The position numbers and the translations under genes are program-made. A DNA stretch of 5,110 bases from Pseudomonadota bacterium. Lineage in GTDB: Bacteria; Pseudomonadota; Gammaproteobacteria; Woeseiales; Woeseiaceae. This document shows positions 1-5,110 of the stretch, one piece after another. The notes under the pieces were generated by a model. The model ran no database searches and had not been told where the DNA came from. It was given only the letters and a program-made list of their open reading frames with translations. Numbering within the stretch: the stretch's first letter is position 1; each line of letters begins with the position of its first letter. The stretch spans positions 1 to 5,110 of the forward strand of contig JAPUKV010000081.1 in the NCBI GenBank assembly GCA_027295475.1, given 5' to 3'.

Positions 1-258
1 GACGCGGTGGGCGGACAAATCGAGATCATTCTGGATGGCGGGGTGCGGCGTGGCAGCCACGTGTTAAAGGCGCTCGCTAAAGGTGCGACCGCTTGCTCCG
101 GCGGGCGTATGTACCTCTATGCGCTGGCCGGTGCCGGCTCGGCCGGCGTTGAGCGGGCGATGTCTTTACTCAAGGCCGAGATCGAACGCGACATGATCCT
201 GATGGGCTGTCGATCAATATCTGAATTAAGGCCGTCGATGCTGGCATCCCGTTCCTGA
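1..258 (+). CDS. FMN-dependent alpha-hydroxy-acid dehydrogenase, C-terminal fragment
   Basis: This is the last 85 residues of a protein that starts before the window; the family is usually about 380 residues long. Seen: DGGVRRG (residues 12-18 of the fragment), then SHVLKALAKGA, then GGRMYLYAL (34-42), and a helical tail ending in MGCRSISEL. In the family (L-lactate dehydrogenase LldD, glycolate oxidase, mandelate dehydrogenase, lactate oxidase), the DGGxRRG and GR segments close the TIM barrel and bind the FMN phosphate. The enzyme oxidises a 2-hydroxy acid to a 2-keto acid, passing electrons to quinone, cytochrome or oxygen. The usual GRP is GRM here. The catalytic histidine and substrate-binding arginine lie upstream, so the substrate cannot be told. 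It ends 24 bp from the convergent GST gene. The family call is secure; the exact enzyme is not. Confidence 0.9.
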   Translation, partial: DAVGGQIEIILDGGVRRGSHVLKALAKGATACSGGRMYLYALAGAGSAGVERAMSLLKAEIERDMILMGCRSISELRPSMLASRS

Positions 259-282
259 AGCGATCAGATCTCAGGCCGAAAT

Positions 283-1134
283 CTAACTTTGTACGACAAC
301 ATCCTCTAGCTGCCTGCCGGTCATACGCTTGTACAGGCGATAGGCCGGTACGATGATTTTCAGTGGGCCTCTAATTTGCATTTCTTCACGGAAGGCCGGG
401 CGTAACAACAAATGCTGGTAATACGCCAGGAGATAGGGGTGCCGCGACAAGTCGTAGCGGAGGACTTTGAGCCGGTGAATCGTCGTAAACCAGGCAATAT
501 CCAGCACGGATATGCGATCTCCATGTAGCCACTCGCGGTTTTGCAGGCGGTCTTCGAGCCGCCTCAGTGCGTTGCGGTGCGCCGCGAATGACTGGATGAG
601 TGTCTCAGGGGACAGGCCATGGTCCGCGGCGCTTTGCCACCAGGCGATTTCCATATCCCGGCTCAGGTCGGGAGGGCCGTTTTTCCTGTATGCATCCAGT
701 ACCTTCCGGTTTTTCAGATACCTTGCCTGAGGTGCCATGAACTTGACCGTTAACGCCCGTGTGCCAAGTCGAAGGCTGGACTGAAAAGCCAGTTCCTCTT
801 TGACAGTGGCACGCGCCTCGGCATCCTCGGGAAAGAACGATGCCTGTTTGGAGGGCAGCTGGTCGACCTGCCCCATGATGTCATTGCTTTCCACATGCAC
901 GACACCGTCGAGCACGAGCACCGGCACCACCCCGCGTGGATTTATGCTCAGAAACCAGGACGTAACATGCTGACGTTTCCGGAGGTCAACGTGATGAGAT
1001 TCCCAGGCTATGTTTTTCTCGTTCAGGAGAATGCGGACTTGCTGAGAGCACGACGAAGCGTCGAAGTGAAGAAGGTGAACCCCTTGCCAGTTTTTGACTT
1101 CTTTGTTCGTGACCTGGGCGTCGTCCAGTTGCAT
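283..1134 (-). CDS. Glutathione S-transferase-like protein
   Basis: A 283-residue protein with the two-domain GST layout. The N-terminal thioredoxin-like domain (about residues 18-95) shows HLLHFDASSCSQQVRILL, where S27/S28/C29 sit at the position of the catalytic Ser or Cys. It also has NPRGVVPVL with the expected cis-proline (P71) and a glutathione-contacting VESNDI (E82, S83). The helical C-terminal domain carries the conserved N-capping box S209-x-x-D212 within ISVLDIAWF. The protein is longer than typical GSTs (about 200-220) because of a linker around residues 105-175 and a basic tail (RGPLKIIVPAYRLYKRMTGR). A long inter-domain linker also occurs in GDAP1-like GSTs, but a specific relationship is not shown. 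Predicted role: cytosolic glutathione conjugation or a related thiol reaction, substrate unknown. The ATG at 1134 is preceded only by a weak GGAACGG ribosome site, so the first ~15 residues are uncertain. Confidence 0.85.
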   Translation of the reverse strand: MQLDDAQVTNKEVKNWQGVHLLHFDASSCSQQVRILLNEKNIAWESHHVDLRKRQHVTSWFLSINPRGVVPVLVLDGVVHVESNDIMGQVDQLPSKQASFFPEDAEARATVKEELAFQSSLRLGTRALTVKFMAPQARYLKNRKVLDAYRKNGPPDLSRDMEIAWWQSAADHGLSPETLIQSFAAHRNALRRLEDRLQNREWLHGDRISVLDIAWFTTIHRLKVLRYDLSRHPYLLAYYQHLLLRPAFREEMQIRGPLKIIVPAYRLYKRMTGRQLEDVVVQS

Positions 1135-1165
1135 GGGAACCGTTCCGGCGAGTTGTGGTTTATAG

Positions 1166-1195
1166 AGTATAAGCGCAGCGGAGACGCCTGTGCCA
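1166..1195 (-). promoter_or_regulatory. Possible sigma-70-type promoter for the GST gene
   Basis: On the minus strand a TGGCAC box (1190-1195) and a TATACT box (1166-1171) are separated by 18 bp and lie about 30 bp upstream of the GST start codon. The -10 box is good (5 of 6 to TATAAT) and the -35 box is poor. Position and spacing fit, but such matches arise by chance. Confidence 0.3.
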
Positions 1196-1406
1196 CGCGT
1201 ACCGGATGTGGAGGAAGTGCTGGCAGGTCGTATCGGTGGTGCGTTTTGCCCTCAAATCCTGAAGCTTGCCCAATTACATGCACAAGGTGATCCAAACTTG
1301 CACGGCAAATAATGGGTTTGTGGGTGCAATTGCGGGTAAGATGTCGGCTGCTCTGCCGAGAGGCGGGCGATACATAAGCGTCGGCTGCGGCTGGCGAGTT
1401 TCAATA

Positions 1407-1413
1407 TGAGGTA
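1407..1413 (+). promoter_or_regulatory. Ribosome binding site of the cold-shock gene
   Basis: TGAGGTA contains a GAGG core (1408-1411) five bases before the ATG at 1417, a normal Shine-Dalgarno spacing. It supports that start, which also matches the usual cold-shock protein N-terminus. Confidence 0.7.
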
Positions 1414-1416
1414 GTT

Positions 1417-1629
1417 ATGTCAGGCGAAAGAGTTGAAGGAACCGTCAAATGGTTCAACGACGACAAGGGATTCGGCTTTATTGAGCGCGAAGATGGCCCG
1501 GATGTTTTCGTGCATCACACCGCGATCCAGATGGAAGGATTCAAGTCACTGAAGGAAGGCCAAAAAGTCACGATGGAAGTGACTCAGGGACAGAAAGGAC
1601 CACAGGCGGAAAACGTACTCTCCGACTGA
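1417..1629 (+). CDS. CspA-family cold-shock domain protein
   Basis: A 70-residue protein, the normal length for the family, consisting of one cold-shock (OB-fold) domain. It begins [18 protein letters not shown], carrying RNP1 (KGFGFI, residues 17-22) with the nucleic-acid-stacking W12, F19 and F21. RNP2 is VFVHH (30-34) followed by TAI, and the end GPQAENV is typical. Such proteins bind single-stranded RNA or DNA in the cytoplasm. They act as RNA chaperones or transcription antiterminators, in some paralogues under cold stress and in others constitutively. Which paralogue this is cannot be told, so no symbol is given. It has its own ribosome site and is followed by stem-loops, which suggests a single-gene transcript. 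Confidence 0.97.
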   Translation: MSGERVEGTVKWFNDDKGFGFIEREDGPDVFVHHTAIQMEGFKSLKEGQKVTMEVTQGQKGPQAENVLSD

Positions 1630-1641
1630 GTAGTTAGTCCG

Positions 1642-1664
1642 GCGCCGATCAGGAGTTTCGGCGC
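1642..1664 (+). terminator. Stem-loop just downstream of the cold-shock gene
   Basis: GCGCCGA (1642-1648) pairs perfectly with TCGGCGC (1658-1664) across a 9-nt loop, starting 13 nt after the stop codon. No T run follows. It may therefore be a 3'-end stabilising hairpin or a weak or factor-assisted terminator rather than a classical intrinsic one. Confidence 0.35.
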
Positions 1665-1768
1665 ATAGAGGTCAGTCTAGAAACGGCAGCGGCGGAGCAT
1701 CGACCAAGGCCGGGAAAAAAGCCAGCCCGGTCGCTGTCAGAATAGCTTGCGATGTTTGTATTAGTATT

Positions 1769-1799
1769 GCGCATGCGGTTCGCTGCGCCCGGGTTTTTT
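1769..1799 (+). terminator. Possible intrinsic terminator between the cold-shock and cytochrome genes
   Basis: GCGCA (1769-1773) pairs with TGCGC (1784-1788), and inside it GCG (1775-1777) pairs with CGC (1781-1783) around a GTT loop. This gives 8 GC-rich pairs with one bulged T. A six-T run follows at 1794-1799, but five bases (CCGGG) separate stem and T run, which is not ideal. If real, it isolates the cytochrome gene from upstream transcription. Confidence 0.35.
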
Positions 1800-1825
1800 C
1801 GATAACGCTCCCGACCATTCATATC

Positions 1826-1897
1826 ATTTACAGGCCCCCCCCTCATTTTGTTGATGCCATCGTTGTCGCAACGATATGCGTCCTATTGTTCGGATGC
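1826..1897 (+). other. Probable lipoprotein signal sequence, in frame with the cytochrome but lacking a normal start codon
   Basis: Upstream of the TTG at 1886 the same frame reads YRPPPHFVDAIVVATICV and then LLFGC. This is a hydrophobic stretch with one preceding arginine, ending in a lipobox-like L-F-G-C whose cysteine codon is 1895-1897. That is what a type II (lipoprotein) signal peptide looks like and explains why the mature part starts CEQPAEEA. No ATG, GTG or TTG occurs in this frame between the stop at 1631 and 1886. The only nearby candidates are rare ATT codons such as 1826, with no Shine-Dalgarno. A run of eight C (1835-1842) lies inside it, so a frame error or unusual start is likely. 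The start of this feature is an estimate. Confidence 0.55.
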
Positions 1898-4129
1898 GAA
1901 CAACCCGCAGAAGAGGCAGCATCGGCGCCGGGCATCAGCACGCAGGCGCCCGCCTTCGTTGGTACCGAGGTGTGTGCCGGTTGCCATGCAAAACAGTTCG
2001 AAGACTGGCAGGGCTCTCACCACGACCTTGCGATGCAGCAGGCGAATCAGCACACGGTCCTGGGTGATTTTGACGGTAGCGAATTCAAGCACTTCGACGT
2101 AACAAGCACTTTCTTTCGCCGTGACGGCAAGTACTGGGTCCGCACAGACAATGCGGACGGTGAACAGGAGGACTTCGAAGTCAGGTACGTTTACGGGGTA
2201 ACGCCATTGCAGCAGTATCTCGTTGAGTTTCCGGACGGCCGTCTGCAGGTCCTGGCGACTACCTGGGATGCGCGACCGCGCGACGAAGGCGGCCAGCGCT
2301 GGTTTCATATTTACGACGATGAATTGATAACGCATACCGATCAGCTGCACTGGACCAGACGCGAGCAAAACTGGAATTACATGTGTGCTGAATGTCACAG
2401 CACGAAACTCGAAAAAAATTACTCCAGCAGCACGGATTCGTTCGACACCACATGGTTCGAGATCAATGTCGCCTGCGAAGCGTGTCACGGGCCCGGTTCG
2501 CAGCATATAGAGCTCGCAGAATCAGGGATCCACGAGTCGGGTACAGGCTTTGGCGTCGAGTTGGACGATGCCGGGACGGCTGTGTGGCAAATGAATGTGG
2601 CAACCGGGACTGCGGAGCGTAGTGAGCCTCCAACGAACCCGCTTGCGCAGCCGGAGGCCTGCGGCCGCTGTCATTCGAGGCGGGGTGTGATAACGCCGGA
2701 CTATCAGTTTGGCAGGCCCCTGACCGACACACACTTGCCGTCTCTGCTCGATGAAGGCCTTTACTATCCCGACGGACAGATTCTGGAGGAGGTCTATGTC
2801 TATGCATCGTTCCTGCAGAGCAAGATGTACCGGGCGGGTGTCACCTGCACCGATTGTCACGATCCGCACACGGCGAGACTCAAAACCACGGGAAAACACA
2901 GCAACGTTTGTGCGACCTGCCATTTGCCGGCGAAGTTCAACTCGCCCGAGCACCATCATCACTCACAGAACGACGTCGAGTGTGTCGATTGCCACATGCC
3001 GTCAACTAATTACATGGTGGTCGATCCGCGGCGCGACCACAGCTTTCGCATACCGAGGCCTGAACTCACGATCAACACAGGTTCACCGAATACGTGCACA
3101 GAGTGCCACAGCGACGAAGACGCTCGCTGGGCCGCAACTGCGGTAGATGCCTGGTATGGCAGGCAAGCAGACAAGGCAGCCCATTTCGCCGAAGCAATTC
3201 ATTCCGGCAGGTTGGGCAACCTGGGCGCCAACACGCAATTGATCGGGGTCATCAGCGACGACGATATCTCAGGCATTGTGCGAGCGACCGCACTGACGCT
3301 ATTGGCTGTGCCATTCGCCGATGATGTTGCAGCAGTCATAAAACGCGAATTATCCAATGCCGATCCATTGATCAGAATAGCTGCGCTACGCGCGCTCGAA
3401 GGTGTTCTGCCGGAGTACCGTGCGCAGTGGGCCGCATCCCTGTTAGGTGATCCGATCAGGGCAGTCCGCCTGCAGGCCGCCAGGACGCTCTCGCCGGCGC
3501 GCGCCACGTTGCGGCAGAGGGATCAGGAGCAATTCAAAAAGGCGGAACTGGAATACATCAATGCGCAACTCGCGATTGCCGAAAGACCGGAGGCACATAT
3601 GAATCTCGGCAACGTGTATGCGGAGGGCGGAGACGCGGCAAAAGCCGAGGAATCCTATCTTTTTGCGCTGCAGATGGAGCCGCGTGCCATTGGCGCGCGC
3701 GTAAATCTCGCCGACCTGTACCGTCAGCATCGACGCGATGCCGATGCGGAACAATTGTTACGTGATGGAATTGCACTCGATGATCAAAGCGCGGTATTGC
3801 ACCATACGATGGGTCTTGTGCTGGTGCGGGCCAGAAAGCCGGAAGCGGCCTTGGTCGAACTTGCTCGCGCAGCCGATCTCGACACGGAAAACAGCCGATA
3901 TGTCCATGTTTACGCGGTTGCGCTCAATTCACTCGGCGAGCCGCAAAAGGCCATCGAGGTGCTCGAGAAGGCTCGCGAGACTTTCCCGGCTGACTACGAT
4001 ATTTCCTGGACGCTGGCAACGATGTATCGGGACGTGGGCAGAATGACAGATGCGAAAGCAGCGGCCAAACGCCTTGCGAGTCAGTTTCCGGACGATCAGA
4101 ACATTCGCTCACTGCTTGAGTCCTTATAG
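1886..4129 (+). CDS. Octahaem c-type cytochrome lipoprotein with HEAT-like and TPR domains
   Basis: Numbered from the TTG at 1886 (747 residues; the true start is probably upstream). Seen: a lipobox cysteine C4, then eight CxxCH haem c motifs beginning at C30, C167, C197, C259, C321, C342, C366 and C404. The first lies in FVGTEVCAGCHAKQFEDW, the style of cytochrome c554/multihaem proteins (PF13435-like). There is no CxxCK, so it is not a canonical NrfA nitrite reductase. A HEAT-like helical region follows (about 458-540), then about five TPRs (568-745; for example NLGNVYAEGGDAAKAEESY). Inference: an envelope protein, haem-loaded in the periplasm by the cytochrome c maturation system and probably lipid-anchored. 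It would carry electrons between redox partners held by the TPRs, or be a multihaem oxidoreductase. The substrate is unknown. No partner redox gene lies beside it in this window. It uses haem-coordinating His throughout and has a His-rich stretch at 356-359. Confidence 0.9.
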   Translation: MFGCEQPAEEAASAPGISTQAPAFVGTEVCAGCHAKQFEDWQGSHHDLAMQQANQHTVLGDFDGSEFKHFDVTSTFFRRDGKYWVRTDNADGEQEDFEVRYVYGVTPLQQYLVEFPDGRLQVLATTWDARPRDEGGQRWFHIYDDELITHTDQLHWTRREQNWNYMCAECHSTKLEKNYSSSTDSFDTTWFEINVACEACHGPGSQHIELAESGIHESGTGFGVELDDAGTAVWQMNVATGTAERSEPPTNPLAQPEACGRCHSRRGVITPDYQFGRPLTDTHLPSLLDEGLYYPDGQILEEVYVYASFLQSKMYRAGVTCTDCHDPHTARLKTTGKHSNVCATCHLPAKFNSPEHHHHSQNDVECVDCHMPSTNYMVVDPRRDHSFRIPRPELTINTGSPNTCTECHSDEDARWAATAVDAWYGRQADKAAHFAEAIHSGRLGNLGANTQLIGVISDDDISGIVRATALTLLAVPFADDVAAVIKRELSNADPLIRIAALRALEGVLPEYRAQWAASLLGDPIRAVRLQAARTLSPARATLRQRDQEQFKKAELEYINAQLAIAERPEAHMNLGNVYAEGGDAAKAEESYLFALQMEPRAIGARVNLADLYRQHRRDADAEQLLRDGIALDDQSAVLHHTMGLVLVRARKPEAALVELARAADLDTENSRYVHVYAVALNSLGEPQKAIEVLEKARETFPADYDISWTLATMYRDVGRMTDAKAAAKRLASQFPDDQNIRSLLESL

Positions 4130-4390
4130 ACCGGTTACCTCCGTCAATATGCGCGGAAATGCGAGGACCCTTGCTCAACTGGAGGAGTCCAGATACAAAG
4201 TGGACATGCGAATCTGATCGGACACGCCTATCTTAGGCAAACGGAATTGAGGCGCAGTAAGTCTATTCTAATGGCGCGTACCGCGTTGCCATGGTTGCTC
4301 AGCATAGGGGTGGCCGAGACGGTGATTAATGTAAAGAATGAAGGATGATCATGTTTCGATTTATTCGGTAGTGATATCGGAATTACGCAA
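4130..4390. other. Intergenic stretch without a supportable gene
   Basis: About 260 bp after the cytochrome stop. I see only very short open frames (for example an 11-codon one at about 4337) with no family resemblance, and one small hairpin: GTCCA at 4187-4191 pairs with TGGAC at 4201-4205. There is no convincing terminator for the cytochrome gene and no clear promoter. Confidence 0.5.
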
Positions 4391-4540
4391 ATGTCCGCTC
4401 TGGGTCGTTAGCAGACCTTAGATAGTCTTTCAGGCTAAGGTCCGCTTTCGGGGGTGAAGCGGACCCTCGGTCCCCCAGAAAAACGAGATTTTTAGGGGCC
4501 GCTAACGGCCGAGGCTGTGTGAAAAGAGCGGCTTTTCGTA
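4391..4540. repeat. Cluster of REP-like hairpins (GTCCGCT units)
   Basis: Two related palindromic units lie about 47 bp apart. Unit A is GTCCGCT (4393-4399) with AGCAGAC (4410-4416), 6 of 7 pairs. Unit B is GGTCCGCTT (4439-4447) with AAGCGGACC (4457-4465), 9 perfect pairs and a 9-nt loop. Further hairpins follow: an imperfect one at about 4473-4498 (CCCC with GGGG and A/T arms), GGCCG-ctaa-CGGCC at 4497-4510, and GAAAAG-agcgg-CTTTTC at 4521-4537. GTTAGC (4407) and GCTAAC (4501) also face each other within a longer, imperfect inverted match (14 of 20 positions around them). This density of palindromes is typical of intergenic REP or MITE-like repeats. Copy number in the genome cannot be judged here, and no transposase is present. 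Confidence 0.6.
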
Positions 4541-4542
4541 GC

Positions 4543-4572
4543 ATGCAGACAAATTGTTTTGGCGATCTGCAT
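4543..4572. repeat. Small inverted repeat between the two repeat clusters
   Basis: ATGCAGA (4543-4549) pairs perfectly with TCTGCAT (4566-4572) around a 16-nt loop. It sits between the REP-like cluster and the 20-nt-unit element and may be a boundary part of either. Confidence 0.4.
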
Positions 4573-4581
4573 AAAACTAAT

Positions 4582-4712
4582 AAAAGGGGTCGGATCCAAT
4601 TTGAATCAAAGGGGTCGGATCCAATTTCTGGTCCAGAATGCAATGCGAAAATGTTCTGGTGACGCGGAAACCAGAAATTGGATCCGACCCCTTTTTTGAA
4701 CCCCTTTTTTGA
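4582..4712. repeat. Palindromic MITE/REP-like element built from a 20-nt unit
   Basis: The unit AAAGGGGTCGGATCCAATTT occurs directly at 4583-4602 and 4608-4627 (period 25, spacer GAATC) and inverted at 4675-4694. The second and third copies extend to a perfect 25-bp inverted repeat (4608-4632 with 4670-4694). Inside it, CCAGAA (4633-4638) pairs with TTCTGG (4654-4659), so the central part can fold into a long two-step hairpin. On the right, CCCCTTTTTTGA is repeated at 4688-4699 and 4701-4712, mirroring the doubled left side as a partial unit. It encodes no credible protein. It is most simply a non-autonomous repeat mobilised by a transposase elsewhere. An operator or a bidirectional terminator (GC-poor T runs at both ends) is an alternative. 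Confidence 0.75.
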
Positions 4713-4729
4713 TAGTGCGTGTCGATTAC

Positions 4730-4747
4730 TGCGCAGCATGCTGCGCA
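4730..4747. repeat. 18-bp perfect palindrome
   Basis: TGCGCAGCATGCTGCGCA is fully self-complementary with no loop. It lies 17 bp beyond the preceding repeat element and 30 bp downstream of the stop of the minus-strand gene. It could be a dimeric-protein binding site, part of the repeat cluster, or the hairpin of a transcript end; no T run follows immediately on either strand. Confidence 0.6.
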
Positions 4748-4777
4748 TAAATGTGATTTCCGCCGCATAATCCGAGG

Positions 4778-5110
4778 CTAGTGCAGACAGGCTCTGTCGG
4801 CACGCGCATCCAGGCGTTTCTCCAGCCTTAGAACTGCTCTGGACAACGACTCTTCTCGACTGCTGGCAATAGCGTTCGTCGCCTCCTCCCTCCACCGGAG
4901 CTTGTTATCAGGCGTATAGCATTCCAGCGTAATAACGTCGTTCGTCGATTCCAGTTGTCTCGATGCGCCCACCACAGTCAGATAAAGCAATGGCCTGCCC
5001 GAGTCAGGCAGCGTACCCAATCTTGCCTGTAGCGCGCCCCGTTCGCCGGGCAGTATGCCCTGATCGACAATCTGTACCTGGCGGCCGGCGAGGTAAGCCT
5101 TGATTGCCTC
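4778..5110 (-). CDS. Protein of unknown function, C-terminal part (start beyond window)
   Basis: The frame is open from the window edge to a TAG at 4778-4780, giving 110 residues, EAIKAYLAGRQVQIVDQGIL through to DARADRACLH. A TTG at 5020 is the only start-like codon noted, but the same frame continues upstream with normal coding composition, so the gene is truncated by the window. Seen: an alternating hydrophobic segment (RPLLYLTVVG), a further strand-like segment ending LECYTPDNKLRWREEA, and a charged amphipathic helix (SREESLSRAVLRLEKRLDARAD). The pattern of strands then a final helix is common in small secreted or lipoprotein-like proteins, but I do not recognise the family and assign no function. 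Confidence 0.7.
   Translation of the reverse strand, partial: EAIKAYLAGRQVQIVDQGILPGERGALQARLGTLPDSGRPLLYLTVVGASRQLESTNDVITLECYTPDNKLRWREEATNAIASSREESLSRAVLRLEKRLDARADRACLH

Larger units (their letters stand above)
1135..1416. other. Intergenic region between the divergent GST and cold-shock genes
   Basis: This is 282 bp between two divergently transcribed genes. It should contain promoters for both and a possibly long 5' untranslated leader for the cold-shock gene. Apart from the possible GST promoter and the cold-shock ribosome site, I find no convincing paired -35/-10 on the plus strand and no protein with recognisable composition. Open frames here are antisense to, or extensions of, the GST frame. 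Confidence 0.5.

Noticed and set aside
895..1295. Open frames overlapping the GST gene and its upstream region
   Set aside because: They are antisense or off-frame shadows with no family resemblance, while the GST frame has conserved motifs through to its start.
1711..1731. CGGG-A6 segment followed by CCCGG as a terminator on the minus strand
   Set aside because: The T run of the minus strand falls inside the loop rather than after the stem, so it does not have terminator geometry.
1848..2102. Open frame beginning with ATG at 1854 as an alternative start for the cytochrome
   Set aside because: It is in a different frame and gives an arginine-rich product without a signal or haem motifs. The cytochrome frame instead gives a signal peptide and lipobox here.
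1883..2506. 207-codon open frame on the minus strand opposite the cytochrome
   Set aside because: It is antisense to the haem-motif-bearing frame and has no recognisable domain. Long antisense frames are expected opposite GC-rich coding sequence.
4393..4510. Possible integron attC site from the facing GTTAGC and GCTAAC cores
   Set aside because: An attC site has RYYYAAC at its 5' end and GTTRRRY at its 3' end. Here the order is the reverse on both strands, and there is no integron cassette or integrase nearby.
4583..4694. CRISPR array suggested by the repeated 20-nt unit
   Set aside because: There are only three copies, one inverted, with a 5-nt spacer between the direct pair, and no cas genes. 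The geometry is that of a palindromic element.
4383..4895. 170-codon open frame on the minus strand
   Set aside because: It runs straight through the palindromic repeats, so its sequence is dictated by them. It also overlaps the better-supported minus-strand gene at 4778-5110 in another frame and has no domain-like character.

Overview
The window looks like a piece of a gammaproteobacterial chromosome, possibly from an uncultured marine or sediment lineage. This is inferred from moderately high GC, the style of the cold-shock and GST proteins, and a multiheme cytochrome fused to TPRs. No taxonomic marker gene is present, so the placement is weak. No previously described mobile or defence system is recognisable.

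Layout. Positions 1-258 (+) hold the C-terminal end of an FMN-dependent alpha-hydroxy-acid dehydrogenase of the lactate dehydrogenase/glycolate oxidase family. It converges, across only 24 bp, on a glutathione S-transferase-like gene (283-1134, -). A 282-bp intergenic region holds a possible GST promoter and leads into a small cold-shock-domain gene (1417-1629, +), which is followed by two stem-loops. Next comes the centrepiece, a 747+ residue protein (1886-4129, +). It combines a lipoprotein-type signal and lipobox, eight CxxCH haem-binding motifs, a HEAT-like helical segment and about five C-terminal TPRs. It is most likely an envelope-anchored octahaem electron-transfer or scaffold protein of unknown substrate. 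Its 5' end is odd: the reading frame is open far upstream and encodes a good signal peptide, but has no ATG, GTG or TTG start ahead of the lipobox and crosses a C8 run.

From 4130 to 4777 no gene can be supported. About 4391-4747 is a dense cluster of palindromes. It includes two related GTCCGCT-type hairpins, several smaller hairpins, an element made of direct and inverted copies of a 20-nt unit (25-bp perfect inverted repeat), and an 18-bp perfect palindrome. This looks like stacked REP/MITE-type non-autonomous repeats. The window ends inside an unrecognised gene on the minus strand (4778-5110), whose start lies beyond the edge.

The genes do not form an evident operon. The oxidoreductase end and the GST converge, and the cold-shock gene and the cytochrome gene are separated by 256 bp with terminator-like structures. 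The sequence shows no direct functional link between them.
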